A stretch of DNA of 63,487 nt from an uncultured bacterium (GTDB lineage: Bacteria > Acidobacteriota > Thermoanaerobaculia > Multivoradales > JAHEKO01): the NCBI GenBank assembly GCA_905479655.1, contig CAJQNK010000066.1, positions 1-63,487 of the forward strand. The letters are read 5' to 3'. Below are positions 9,898 through 18,259 of the stretch, piece by piece. Made by a program: the position numbers and the translations under genes. Within the stretch, counting starts at the first letter, position 1. Each line of letters begins with the position of its first letter. The notes under the pieces are model-generated. The model did no database searches. It was not told where the DNA came from and saw only the letters and a list, made by a program, of their open reading frames with translations.

Positions 9898-11269
9898 GAC
9901 CGTGACCCCCAAGCCTGATTCCCCCGAGACCGGGACTCCTGAGAGTGGGACTCCTGAGAGTGGGACCCGTGAGAACGTCCGCTCCCTCGATCTGAAGGTG
10001 GAGGTCCTCGCCCGCGTCGAGGGCGAGGGGGGCATGCACGTCCGCGTCCGGGGGAACCGGGTCGAGGACGTGAAGCTCAACATCTTCGAGCCTCCCCGGT
10101 TCTTCGAGGCCTTCCTGCGCGGCCGGCAGTTCACCGAGGTGCCGGACATCACGGCCCGCATCTGCGGCATCTGTCCGGTCGCCTACCAGATGAGCTCGTG
10201 CCACGCCATGGAGGAGGCCTGCGGGGTCGAGGTGGGCGGGACGCTGCGCGAGCTGCGACGCCTGCTCTACTGCGGCGAGTGGATCGAGAGTCACGCGCTC
10301 CACATCTACCTGCTGCACGCTCCGGACTTCCTCGGCTACGAGAGCGCCATCCACATGGCCGCCGATTTTCCGGAGGGCGTCCAGAGGGCCCTCGAGCTGA
10401 AGAAGGTCGGCAACGAGCTCCTGACCCTGGTGGGAGGCCGCTCGGTCCACCCGATCAACGTCAAGGTCGGCGGCTTCTACAAGGCGCCGAGCCGGTCCGA
10501 CGCGCGCGCGATGATCGGGCGCCTGGAGTGGGCTCGCGACGCCTCGATCGAGACGCTGAGGCTGGTGGCGGGCTTCGACTTCCCGGTGTTCGAGCGCGAG
10601 TACGAGTTCGTGGCCCTGCGGCACCCGGACGAGTACCCGTTCAATGAGGGGCGGCTGGTCTCGAGCGCCGGGCTCGACGTGCCGATCTCGGAGTTCGACC
10701 GGCACTTCTTCGAGGAACACGTCGAGCACTCGAACGCCCTGCACGGCCGGCGGCGCCACGGCGGCGCCTACTTCGTGGGCCCGATGGCGCGCTACAATCT
10801 GAACTTCGACCGGTTGCCGGCGAGCGTCCAGGCGGCCGCCCTCGAGGCCGGGCTGGAGGAGACGGTGAACAACCCGTTCCGCTCCATCGTCGTGCGCTCG
10901 GTGGAGATGCTCTACGCGTGCGAGGAGGCGCTGCGCATCCTCGACGGCTACGAGCCGCCGCCGGCGCCGGCCGTCGAGGTGACGCCGCGGGAGGGCGTGG
11001 GGCACGGCTGCACCGAGGCGCCGCGGGGCATCCTCTACCACCGCTACCGCATCGGGGCGGACGGCTCGGTGCTGGACGCCACCATCGTGCCGCCGACCTC
11101 CCAGAACCAGCCGACGATCGAGGAGGATCTGAAGGCCTTCGTGGAGGATCATCTCCACCTGCCGCAGGACCGCCTGGTGTGGCAGTGCGAGCAGGCCATC
11201 CGCAATTACGACCCGTGCATCTCGTGCGCTACGCACTTCCTGGACCTACATCTGGAAGAGGTGGAGTAG
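9890..11269 (+). CDS. hyhL: [NiFe] hydrogenase large (catalytic) subunit, group 3b type
   Basis: 459-aa subunit carrying the Ni-Fe site. The L1 motif RICGICP (Cys 92, 95) and the L2 motif DPCISCATH (Cys 443, 446; His 449) supply the four metal ligands. A 10-residue tail after His449 is the expected peptide removed by the endopeptidase encoded just downstream. It oxidises H2 or reduces protons, coupled through HyhS/B/G to NAD(P)(H). ATG 9890 overlaps the hyhS stop. Odd feature: residues about 12-30 are a low-complexity T-P-E-S-G linker made by a 15-bp tandem repeat (9932-9976), absent from usual family members. Confidence 0.95.
   Translation: MAETVTPKPDSPETGTPESGTPESGTRENVRSLDLKVEVLARVEGEGGMHVRVRGNRVEDVKLNIFEPPRFFEAFLRGRQFTEVPDITARICGICPVAYQMSSCHAMEEACGVEVGGTLRELRRLLYCGEWIESHALHIYLLHAPDFLGYESAIHMAADFPEGVQRALELKKVGNELLTLVGGRSVHPINVKVGGFYKAPSRSDARAMIGRLEWARDASIETLRLVAGFDFPVFEREYEFVALRHPDEYPFNEGRLVSSAGLDVPISEFDRHFFEEHVEHSNALHGRRRHGGAYFVGPMARYNLNFDRLPASVQAAALEAGLEETVNNPFRSIVVRSVEMLYACEEALRILDGYEPPPAPAVEVTPREGVGHGCTEAPRGILYHRYRIGADGSVLDATIVPPTSQNQPTIEEDLKAFVEDHLHLPQDRLVWQCEQAIRNYDPCISCATHFLDLHLEEVE
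9932..9976 (+). repeat. Three 15-bp tandem repeats inside the hyhL N-terminus
   Basis: Two exact copies of GGGACTCCTGAGAGT (9932-9946, 9947-9961) and a diverged third (9962-9976) encode repeated G-T-P-E-S. The length is in-frame, so copy-number change would keep the subunit open. Confidence 0.8.
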
Positions 11270-11403
11270 AGCTGCCAGCGGAAGACGACAGCAGTCTCTG
11301 ACGCCGGGCGCCGGCTTCTCGCGGGACGGGAGGCGCCGGCCCGGCCCCTCCGGTGGCGCAGCCGGTCCGGAGGGTCGGCGTTCGGCGATCCACCCCGCAG
11401 ACG

Positions 11404-11871
11404 ATGCCGGAATCCCCCTCCGATCTCCTGATCCTCGCCCTGGGCAACCCCGATCGTGGAGACGACGACCTGGGCGCCGCGGTCGCCCGTCGGCTCCGAG
11501 GCCGGTTGTCCCCCGGGGTGGAGCTGCGGGAGCTTCCCGGCGCGGCGGATGCGCTCCTCGGGGCCTGGGAGGGCCGCCGGGACGTGTTGGTGATCGACGC
11601 CTCGGCTGCCTCGGGCGCCCCGGGCACCGTGCGTCGCTTCGACGTGGCGGACGGACCGCTGCCGGCCCGCATGCTCTCGCTCTCCTCCCACGGCTTCGGG
11701 CTGGCCGAGGCGGTGGAGATCGGCCGCGCCCTGGGGCGGCTGCCGGAGCGGCTGCGGATCGTGGCCGTGGAGGGGGCGTCGTTCGCCCCGGGGAATCCGC
11801 TGACCCCGGAGGTGGAGGAGGCAGCCGAGCGGTTGGCCGCCGGACTGCTCGACGAGCTCGGGGGGAGCTGA
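11404..11871 (+). CDS. Hydrogenase maturation endopeptidase (HyaD/HybD/HycI family)
   Basis: 155-aa nickel-dependent protease that trims the C-terminal tail of the large subunit after Ni insertion. The N-terminus LALGNPDRGDDDLGAAVA is the family's metal/active-site loop (GNxxxGDDxxG, with the Asp/Glu ligand), followed by DVLVIDAS and SSHGFGLAEAVEI (His/Gly region). It lies 134 bp after hyhL on the same strand, in a G/C-rich interval with inverted GCGCCGGC motifs. ATG 11404 is used; an upstream in-frame ATG gives an unlikely basic extension. None of the other Hyp maturation genes occurs in this window, so they must be elsewhere. Confidence 0.9.
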   Translation: MPESPSDLLILALGNPDRGDDDLGAAVARRLRGRLSPGVELRELPGAADALLGAWEGRRDVLVIDASAASGAPGTVRRFDVADGPLPARMLSLSSHGFGLAEAVEIGRALGRLPERLRIVAVEGASFAPGNPLTPEVEEAAERLAAGLLDELGGS

Positions 11872-11900
11872 GCACGGGATCGGGTTGCCGGAGATCTCAC

Positions 11901-11924
11901 GCGAAGACGCGAAGACGCGAAGAG
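11901..11924 (+). repeat. GCGAAGAC tandem repeat (dispersed type), copy 1
   Basis: Three 8-bp units (the last ends G) preceded by CTCAC and followed by AGAGG. The same unit recurs four times on the opposite strand at 27713-27744 with matching flanks (CACGCGAAGAC, AAGAGAG). Confidence 0.7.
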
Positions 11925-11954
11925 AGGCCGTTAGCCGGGCTGGGCACCTGCGGG

Positions 11955-11960
11955 TACACT
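11955..11960 (+). promoter_or_regulatory. Predicted -10 element before the oxidoreductase gene
   Basis: TACACT is followed immediately by three tandem repeats (11961-12012). A start at about 11967 would give a leader of about 115 nt to ATG 12082. No clear -35. Confidence 0.35.
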
Positions 11961-12012
11961 GAGATCCTTCTCGTGAACGAGATCCTCCTCGTGACGAGAT
12001 CCTCCTCGTGAC
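11961..12012 (+). repeat. Three 17-18-bp tandem repeats in the oxidoreductase leader
   Basis: Units at 11961-11978, 11979-11995 and 11996-12012 read GAGATCCTYCTCGTGAC (first unit one base longer). They begin right after the predicted -10, so they may be regulator-binding half-sites or a structured 5' leader. Confidence 0.75.
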
Positions 12013-12081
12013 CGGCTCCATTGTCCCATCTCGCGCCCAGGATCCGTCCCCGCCCGCGCCGTGTCGGAGGTCGGCGGGCGG

Positions 12082-13092
12082 ATGAGGGCGGTGATTCAGG
12101 AGAGGTACGGCTCTCCCGACGACCTGGTGGTCCGCGAGGTCGCCGAGCCGGAGGTCGGCGACGCGGAGGTGCTGGTGCGGGTCCGCGCGGCGTCGCTGCA
12201 TCCCGACGTCTGGCATGTCGTGACCGGTCGACCCGCCATCCTGCGACTGATGGGTGCCGGCCTCCTCCGCCCGAGGAACCCGATCCCCGGCACCGACATG
12301 GCGGGGGTCGTCGAGCGGGTCGGCACCGCCGTGACGACGTTCCGCCCGGGCGACGCGGTGTTCGGCGAGACGATCGCCTCCCAACAGTGGACGAACGGCG
12401 GTGCCTTCGCCGAGTACGTCGCTGTCCGCGCCGAGTGGCTCGCTCCGAAGCCCGAGGAGGTGTCGTTCGAGCAGGCGGCTTCCGTTCCCAGCTCCGGGTT
12501 CATCGCGTGGCTCAACCTGCGCGACGTCGGCCGGCTCCAGCCGGGCCGGAAGGTGCTCGTCAACGGCGCTGGTGGCGGTGTCGGCTCCCTGGCGGTCCAG
12601 ATCGTGAAGTCGCACGGCGCCCACGTGACGGCCGTGGATCGCGCCGGTAAGCTGGAGATGCTCCGCTCCCTGGGAGCCGACGAGGTGGTCGACTGCGAGC
12701 GTGAGGACTTCACCCTCCGGGGCCTTCGCTACGACCTCGTCTTCGACATCCCGGGCACCCGCCCCCTCTCGGAGCTCCGACGGGCGCTCGAGCCCGACGG
12801 CCGCTACGTGCCCATCGGGCACGAGGGCTTCGGAGCGTCCGGTCGGCGGCTCTTCGGGCTCATCCCGCACTTCCTGCGACTGATGCTGCTCTCCCGTTTC
12901 GTGAGGCCTCTCCAGAGCTCGGGCGTGCCCCCTCCGGGCAGGAAGGAGACCCTCGCCGGTCTGCGCGACCTCCTCGCGGCCGGGAGGATCACGCCGGTCA
13001 TCGACAGCGCCTACCCACTCGACGCGGTGCGCGAGGCTTTCCGACGGATGATCGGAGGCGAATCGCGGGGCAAGGTCGTCCTCACCGGGTGA
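12082..13092 (+). CDS. MDR-family NAD(P)-dependent oxidoreductase (quinone reductase-like)
   Basis: 336-aa medium-chain dehydrogenase/reductase. N-terminal GroES-like domain (PGTDMAGVVERVG, about residues 70-85) and Rossmann domain with NGAGGGVGSLAVQIVK (about 155-170). The catalytic-zinc cysteine/histidine set of true alcohol dehydrogenases is not evident, so it fits the zinc-independent quinone oxidoreductase/enoyl reductase branch. Substrate unknown. ATG 12082 (MRAVIQ) is typical for the family; a GTG at 12061 would add seven residues. A monocistronic unit with its own predicted promoter and tandem-repeat leader. Its TGA forms part of the small palindrome TCACCGGGTGA. Confidence 0.85.
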   Translation: MRAVIQERYGSPDDLVVREVAEPEVGDAEVLVRVRAASLHPDVWHVVTGRPAILRLMGAGLLRPRNPIPGTDMAGVVERVGTAVTTFRPGDAVFGETIASQQWTNGGAFAEYVAVRAEWLAPKPEEVSFEQAASVPSSGFIAWLNLRDVGRLQPGRKVLVNGAGGGVGSLAVQIVKSHGAHVTAVDRAGKLEMLRSLGADEVVDCEREDFTLRGLRYDLVFDIPGTRPLSELRRALEPDGRYVPIGHEGFGASGRRLFGLIPHFLRLMLLSRFVRPLQSSGVPPPGRKETLAGLRDLLAAGRITPVIDSAYPLDAVREAFRRMIGGESRGKVVLTG

Positions 13093-13129
13093 ACCGCCCG
13101 ACGAGGGGTCCGCCCGACTCGCTCCGGAG

Positions 13130-13199
13130 CTAGCCTGCCCTTCTCACCGGGTGTCGTCGCGACCTCGCAGTAGAGACCGGGTGAGAAGGTCAGGCTAGG
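13130..13199. repeat. CTAG-bounded inverted repeat (possible palindromic element)
   Basis: Left arm CTAGCCTGCCCTTCTCACC (13130-13148) pairs with the right arm at 13180-13198, ending GGTCAGGCTAG, with one mismatch and a loop of about 30 bp. Like the larger dispersed element it begins and ends in CTAG, but the sequence is unrelated. It could act as a terminator of the oxidoreductase gene or be a second small mobile palindrome. Confidence 0.7.
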
Positions 13200-13224
13200 A
13201 TCGAGACCGGACCGAGACCTTCCC

Positions 13225-13638
13225 ATGTCGACCCTGAGCGTCACCTTCCTCGCCCCCGGCCGTTGCCGTGTCGAGCACGTCGATTCGGGCGCCCTCGTGG
13301 CCACCGACCTGCCGCCGGAGTACGGCGGGGGCGGCCGTTCCTTCTCGTCGACGGATCTACTGGCCGCCGCCCTCGGCTCGTGTATCGCCACCAGTGTCGA
13401 GGCCGTCGCCGCCCGCCACGGAGTCGGCAGCGGGGAGATCGGCGTCACGGTGGAGAAGACCCTGGCCGAGCGGCCGAGACGCGTCGCGCGGCTGGCGGTC
13501 CGCGTCCTCCTGCCGGTCGAGCCCGACGACAAGCTGCGCACCAAGCTCGAGCGGGCGATTGGGCTCTGCCCCGTGCACCGGAGTCTCGCGGAGGAGGTCG
13601 CGGTGACGGTGGAGCTCGTGGCCCAGGTCCCGCCGTAG
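13225..13638 (+). CDS. OsmC family protein
   Basis: 137 aa. OsmC/Ohr superfamily fold with the conserved substrate-pocket motif LLAAALGSCIATSVEAVAARHG (Cys about residue 53) and the C-terminal CPVHRSLAEE segment (second Cys). Members reduce organic or fatty-acid hydroperoxides using the Cys pair, or have unknown roles. It looks closer to the generic OsmC-like group than to Ohr. Single gene; ATG 13225 lies 26 bp after the CTAG-bounded inverted repeat. It converges with the acyl-AMP ligase gene. Confidence 0.88.
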   Translation: MSTLSVTFLAPGRCRVEHVDSGALVATDLPPEYGGGGRSFSSTDLLAAALGSCIATSVEAVAARHGVGSGEIGVTVEKTLAERPRRVARLAVRVLLPVEPDDKLRTKLERAIGLCPVHRSLAEEVAVTVELVAQVPP

Positions 13639-13670
13639 CCGGCGGGAGGGGTGTAGCGGAGCCGACTCCC

Positions 13671-13716
13671 CGGAGTGTCGTCCTTCTCATCCCATCTCAG
13701 AACGACACCACTCGGC
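13671..13716. terminator. Possible bidirectional hairpin between convergent genes
   Basis: CGGAGTGTCGT (13671-13681) pairs imperfectly with ACGACACCACTCGG (13702-13715). It lies between the ends of the OsmC gene and the ligase gene; there is no T-tract, so intrinsic termination is uncertain. Confidence 0.35.
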
Positions 13717-13758
13717 GGGGTCCCCTTCAGCTGTCGTCCCCTCTCGCTCCGGCCCCCG

Positions 13759-16602
13759 TCAACCCTGTCCCGGCAGCCTCCGGTCGTCCTCGCGGTCGGG
13801 CTCGCCGACGCGCTCGAGGATCGCTGCCCGGACCGCGTCGCGCAGCTCGACGGCGGCGGCGAGGTCGTCGCCCCCAGGCTCGACGGGTGGAGCGATCACG
13901 ACCCGCACCGGGCCCGGAAGTGGTCGCCACCGGTTCGCCGGGAGGATGGCGCGCGTGCCGAGGATGGCCGCCGGCACGACGGCGACGCCGGCGCGAGCGG
14001 CGAGCAGGAACGCCCCCAGGCGGAAACCCATGAGGCCGGGCTGCCGGCGGAACGTGCCCTCGGGGAAGAACACCAGGGAGTCACCGCCGGCCAGGGTGTC
14101 GCCGGCCACGTCCGCGTCGGCCACCGCCTCGCGGGTCGCGAAGCGCTCCACGAAGACGACCCCCAGCCGGGCCAGGGGCCACCGGGCCAGGGGGTTCGCC
14201 ACCAGCTCCCTCTTCGCCACGAAGGCGAAGCGGGGGGGCAGCGCCGCGGTGAGCGCGAAGGCGTCGAGGTAGGAGGAGTGGTTGGCGGCGACGATCACCG
14301 GCCGACTCCCGAGCAGGTTCGCCGTCCCCTCGACCTCGAAGCGGGTGCCGGTCAGGCGGGCGAGCCAGCGGGCGGCCCCGCGGCCGAGGAGCCGTCTCGA
14401 TCGCCGGGTCGGGAGCAGGACGACGCCGAGCCACACGGGGACGGCCAGGAGCGCGAAGACGAGCCACGCCCAGCCGGCGAACGCCAGGTCTCCCGCCGCT
14501 CGCAGCCGGGCTGCCAGCCAGCCCCGGGCCGAGGTCAGGCCCAGGCCGGCGAGCTGCAGCCACAACGCCCGGGGTTTGCGGCCGATCTCTCCCGACTCGT
14601 AGAGCTGGCGGGCCGAGGAGCGACGGATCTTGCCGCTGGAGGTCTTGGGGACCGTCTGGGGCGGCGCGAGCACCACCTCGTCCGCCGGGCTCCCCAGGCG
14701 GTCGACGGCGACGCGCTGGATCCGGTCGTCGATCTCGCGCCTCTCCTCGGGGTCCTCGGAGCGGGTCTCCGCCAGGACGACGAGGCGCTCGGTGCCCGAC
14801 TCCGGGTCCGTCGAGCCGAACACGGCCACGCAGCCCCGGCGCACCCCGGGCACCAGGCCGACCGCCTCCTCCAGCTCCTGGGGGTAGAGGTTGCGCCCCG
14901 CGCGGATGATGAGGTCCTTGGCCCGGCCGGTGACGAAGAGCTCGCCGCGCTGAAGGAAGCCCAGGTCGCCGGAGTCGCGCCACTCGCCGTGAACCAGGTC
15001 GGCCGTCGCCTCGGGGTTGTGGAAGTAGCCGGCGGTGGCCGACGGGCCGCGGAAGCGGATCCGTCCCTCGCGGCTCTCGCCCAGATCCCGGCCCGACGGA
15101 TCGAAGATGCGGACCTCGTGGTTGGGGATGGCGTAGCCGCAACCGACGAAGCGCAGGGGATCCTCGTCCTCCTCGGCGGCCTCCACGGCGCGGCCGTGGC
15201 GGCTGAAGGCCTCGCGGTCGAGGCGGGCGATCACCGGCCCGCGGTCGAGGGGCGGGAAGGCGACGCCCAGCGAGTTCTCGGCCAGGCCGTAGACCGGGAA
15301 GACGGAGGTGGCGCGGAACCCCCGGGGCGCGAACCGCTCGGCGAAGCGCCGCACGGTCTCGGGGCTCACCGGCTCCGCGCCGTTGAGGGCCAGCCGCCAG
15401 GCGGAGAGGTCCAGACCCTCGACCTCTTCGTCGGTCACCTTCTTCATGCACAGCTCGTAGGCGAAGTTGGGGGCGGCGGAGATCGTGCCACGGTGGTGGT
15501 GCAGGGCCTCGAGCCAACGGATGGGTCGGGCGAGGAAGGTCAGGGGGGACATGAGCACCAGCCGCATGGCGAAGGCCAGCGAGCCCATCCAGGCTCCGAT
15601 CAGGCCCATGTCGTGGTAGAGCGGTAGCCAGCTCACCATCGTGTCCCGGTCCGTCACCCGGGCGGCCTGGCCCATGGCGCGGAGATTCGCCAGGAGGTTG
15701 CGATGGGTGAGCATGACCCCCTTGGGCTGCCCCGTGCTGCCGGAGGTGAACTGCAGGAAGGCGAGGTCGTCGGGTCGGACCCGCGGCAGCTCGGCGACGC
15801 TCCCCGAGCCCTCGAGGTCCTCCACGGTGACGGTGTGGCGCAGCGTCGGCACCTGGGCGGAGAGCAGCCGGGCCAGGGGCCGGATCTCCGGGGAGACGAT
15901 CATCGCCCGCACCTCGGCGGTGGAGAGGATCCCCGCCTGCCGGCGCAGGTGGTCCTCCACCTGGCTCCGACGCACGGGGGGGTAGAGGGGCACGGGCGTG
16001 CCGCCGGCGAACAGGACGCCGGCGAAGGCGGCGAAGTACTCGAGGGCCGTGGGGAGCATGAGCCCCACGGTCTGCCCGGGCTCGAGGCCGTCCTCGACGA
16101 GCGCCCTGCCCACGGCTCCGGCGCGGGTCGCGAGCTCCCCGTAGGTGAAGGCGACGGGCTCCCCTTCCTCGGGCAGGAAGAGGATGTGGCGGCGATCCGG
16201 GTGGCGTCGGCCGTGGGCCTCGACGAGCTCCACCAGGGTGTCCGCCTCGTCGAGGGGCGAGCCGTCGAAGCCGCTCGCCACGACGTCCTCCCCCTCCGCG
16301 GGCCGCGCGACCCGGGCGGGCGTCGCAGCCTCGGGGTCGGAGCCGGGCTCGCCGCGGGCCCGCTCGACGACCGCGGCGAGCTCCCGTGGGGTGGCGGCGG
16401 CCATGATCCCCGCCTCCGAGAGGCGCACTCCGAAGGCGCTCTCCAGCCTGGTGAGGAGCTCCGTGCGCGCCAGGCTGTCCAGGCCCAGCTCCCGCTCGAG
16501 GTCGTCGTCCGGTCGCACCGGCCGTCGGCCGCGTCGCGGATGAAGCTCGGCCGCCAGCTGGACGAGGACCTCGAGGAGACGTCGCGTTGTCTCGTCGTCC
16601 AT
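13759..16602 (-). CDS. Trifunctional ACP / acyl-AMP ligase / PlsC acyltransferase fusion
   Basis: 947 aa. Three domains in order: an acyl-carrier domain (about 1-85) with the phosphopantetheine site ELGLDSLARTE (Ser about 43); an adenylate-forming ligase of the fatty-acyl-AMP ligase type (about 110-690; FTSGSTGQPKG, YHDMGLIG, YGLAEN, SGDLGF, KTSSGKIRR); and, after two hydrophobic segments (about 700-740), a 1-acylglycerol-phosphate acyltransferase (NHSSYLD and FPEGTF). A free fatty acid could be activated, loaded on the internal carrier and passed to lysophospholipid at the membrane. The logic resembles bifunctional Aas, but with a built-in ACP and the opposite domain order. ATG 16602 lies 17 bp after the stop of the upstream P-loop gene, so the two are probably co-transcribed. 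Confidence 0.9.
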   Translation of the reverse strand: MDDETTRRLLEVLVQLAAELHPRRGRRPVRPDDDLERELGLDSLARTELLTRLESAFGVRLSEAGIMAAATPRELAAVVERARGEPGSDPEAATPARVARPAEGEDVVASGFDGSPLDEADTLVELVEAHGRRHPDRRHILFLPEEGEPVAFTYGELATRAGAVGRALVEDGLEPGQTVGLMLPTALEYFAAFAGVLFAGGTPVPLYPPVRRSQVEDHLRRQAGILSTAEVRAMIVSPEIRPLARLLSAQVPTLRHTVTVEDLEGSGSVAELPRVRPDDLAFLQFTSGSTGQPKGVMLTHRNLLANLRAMGQAARVTDRDTMVSWLPLYHDMGLIGAWMGSLAFAMRLVLMSPLTFLARPIRWLEALHHHRGTISAAPNFAYELCMKKVTDEEVEGLDLSAWRLALNGAEPVSPETVRRFAERFAPRGFRATSVFPVYGLAENSLGVAFPPLDRGPVIARLDREAFSRHGRAVEAAEEDEDPLRFVGCGYAIPNHEVRIFDPSGRDLGESREGRIRFRGPSATAGYFHNPEATADLVHGEWRDSGDLGFLQRGELFVTGRAKDLIIRAGRNLYPQELEEAVGLVPGVRRGCVAVFGSTDPESGTERLVVLAETRSEDPEERREIDDRIQRVAVDRLGSPADEVVLAPPQTVPKTSSGKIRRSSARQLYESGEIGRKPRALWLQLAGLGLTSARGWLAARLRAAGDLAFAGWAWLVFALLAVPVWLGVVLLPTRRSRRLLGRGAARWLARLTGTRFEVEGTANLLGSRPVIVAANHSSYLDAFALTAALPPRFAFVAKRELVANPLARWPLARLGVVFVERFATREAVADADVAGDTLAGGDSLVFFPEGTFRRQPGLMGFRLGAFLLAARAGVAVVPAAILGTRAILPANRWRPLPGPVRVVIAPPVEPGGDDLAAAVELRDAVRAAILERVGEPDREDDRRLPGQG

Positions 16603-16619
16603 CCCGGGTCCCCGATCCC

Positions 16620-17936
16620 TCACCCAGCCACCTTGCGCACCAGCTCCTCGATGACTCCCGGCTCGACCTCCTCGAGCTCGTACCCGACGTTCACGATCGG
16701 CTTGTTGACCTTCAGGATCCGGGACAGGTCGATGGGCGTGCCTTCGACGACCACGTCCGCCGGGGTGGCGTTGATGGTGGCCTCGAGCTCCCGCACCTGG
16801 GCCTCGCCGTAGCCCATGGCGGGGAGGATCTTGCGGGCGTTCGGGTACTTCTCGAAGGTGTCGGCGATGGTGCCCACGGCGTACGGCACCGCGTTCACGA
16901 TCTCGGCCGCGCCGGCGTCCCGCGCCGCGAACCAGCCCGCTCCGACGTCCATGCCGCCGTGGGTCAGCGTCGGCCCGTCCTCGACGACCAGCGCTCTCTT
17001 CCCCTTCACCTTCTCCGGTTCGTCGACGGTGATCCTGGACCGGCAACGGATGACCCGGGCCGTGGGATTCGCCGCGCGACAGGCCGCCTCGACCCGCTCG
17101 ACGTTGGCGGGGTCCGCGGTGTCGACCTTGTTGACGATCAGCAGGTCCGACATCCGCAGATTGCTCTCGCCCGGGTAGTAGGTCGTCTCGTGGCCCGGCC
17201 GGTGCGGGTCGACCAGGGTGATGTGGAGGTCGGGTCGGTAGAACGGCGTGTCGTTGTTGCCGCCGTCCCACAGGATGACCTCGGCCTCCTTCTCGGCGGC
17301 GGTGAGGATCTGCGCGTAGTCGACACCCGCGTACACGACGAAGCCGTTGTCGATGTGGGGCTCGTACTCCTCGCGCTCCTCGATGGTGCACTCGTGGCGG
17401 TCGAGGTCGCCGTAGTCGGCGAATCGCTGGCAGACCTGCCGCGACAGGTCGCCGTAGGGCATGGGATGGCGCACCGCGACCACCTTCTTGCCCATCTCCC
17501 GCAGGATGCGCGAGACGAAGCGGGTGGTCTGGGACTTGCCGACCCCCGTGCGCACCGCCGTGATGGCGATGACGGGCTTCGCCGAGGGCAGCATGGTGCG
17601 GGTGGCGGAGCACACGCCGAAGTTGGCGCCCCAGGAGATCACGCGGCTCGCCATGTGCATCACGTACTCGTGGGGAACGTCCGAGTACGAGAACCAGACC
17701 TCGTCGATCCGCCGCTGGCGCACCAGCGACTCCAGCTCCTCCTCCGGAACGATCGGGATGCCGGCGGGGTAGAGCTCGCCGGCGAGCTCCGGCGGGTACG
17801 TGCGGCCCTCGATGTCGGGGATCTGGGTCGCCGTGAAGGCCACCACGCGGTACCGGTCGTCCTCGCGGTAGAGGCAGTTGAAGTTGTGGAAGTCCCTCCC
17901 CGCGGCCCCCATGATCACTACTTTGCGTCGCTCCAT
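16620..17936 (-). CDS. Cyclic 2,3-diphosphoglycerate synthetase-like P-loop protein (COG2403-type)
   Basis: 438 aa. N-terminal Rossmann-like segment (VVIMGAAGRDFHNFN), then a P-loop NTPase core with TAVRTGVGKSQTTR (about 155), a DGGNNDTPF segment (Walker B-like), and LLIVNKVDTAD, which resembles the NKxD specificity motif of GTPases. It matches the bacterial family annotated as predicted GTPase or cyclic 2,3-diphosphoglycerate synthetase, whose archaeal relatives make the thermoprotectant cDPG. The bacterial function is unsettled. Start ATG 17936 with GGAG upstream. It heads the operon with the ACP-ligase-acyltransferase gene and diverges from infC across 323 bp. Confidence 0.82.
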   Translation of the reverse strand: MERRKVVIMGAAGRDFHNFNCLYREDDRYRVVAFTATQIPDIEGRTYPPELAGELYPAGIPIVPEEELESLVRQRRIDEVWFSYSDVPHEYVMHMASRVISWGANFGVCSATRTMLPSAKPVIAITAVRTGVGKSQTTRFVSRILREMGKKVVAVRHPMPYGDLSRQVCQRFADYGDLDRHECTIEEREEYEPHIDNGFVVYAGVDYAQILTAAEKEAEVILWDGGNNDTPFYRPDLHITLVDPHRPGHETTYYPGESNLRMSDLLIVNKVDTADPANVERVEAACRAANPTARVIRCRSRITVDEPEKVKGKRALVVEDGPTLTHGGMDVGAGWFAARDAGAAEIVNAVPYAVGTIADTFEKYPNARKILPAMGYGEAQVRELEATINATPADVVVEGTPIDLSRILKVNKPIVNVGYELEEVEPGVIEELVRKVAG

Positions 17937-18011
17937 TCGCTGGTTCTCCTATCGGCTGTCGTCTCCCTGGATTATTGCAGGTGCAGCGGGGGCGCGTCGG
18001 GATCGTTGTCG

Positions 18012-18020
18012 TGCTACAAT
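18012..18020 (+). promoter_or_regulatory. Extended -10 promoter of infC
   Basis: TGCTACAAT (TGn plus TACAAT at 18015-18020) is the best promoter-like element in the 323-bp gap between the divergent P-loop gene and infC. The predicted start is about 18027, leaving an untranslated leader of about 230 nt. Confidence 0.5.
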
Positions 18021-18259
18021 GTCGCTCCTGTGAAGTCGAGCACCCCTCCCACCGGCACCGGTCTTTCGACCGGATATCTGTCTTGAGCCGGGTCCCCGTC
18101 GGCCCCATGCGACTGCAGTGAGTGCGCTTCGCGGCGCCGCCGTGGCCTCCGTGTGTCGAGCCCGTCCCGTGACGGCCTCGGACAGGGGTCGTTGCGCCCT
18201 CGAGACCGGCTCCCGGGAGGGGAGCTTCGTTCCGACCACCGCTTGAAAGGAGTAGGAAG
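18021..18259 (+). other. Long structured 5' leader of infC
   Basis: About 230 nt without a convincing ORF. It contains hairpin-forming segments such as CCGGTCTTTCGACCGG and CCGTCCCGTGACGG, and ends with the Shine-Dalgarno AAAGGAG (18246-18252). infC leaders in other bacteria are often regulatory; no specific known class is recognisable here. Confidence 0.4.

Noticed and set aside
11961..12012. CRISPR-like repeat array
   Set aside because: Units are directly adjacent with no spacers and only three copies; no cas genes nearby.
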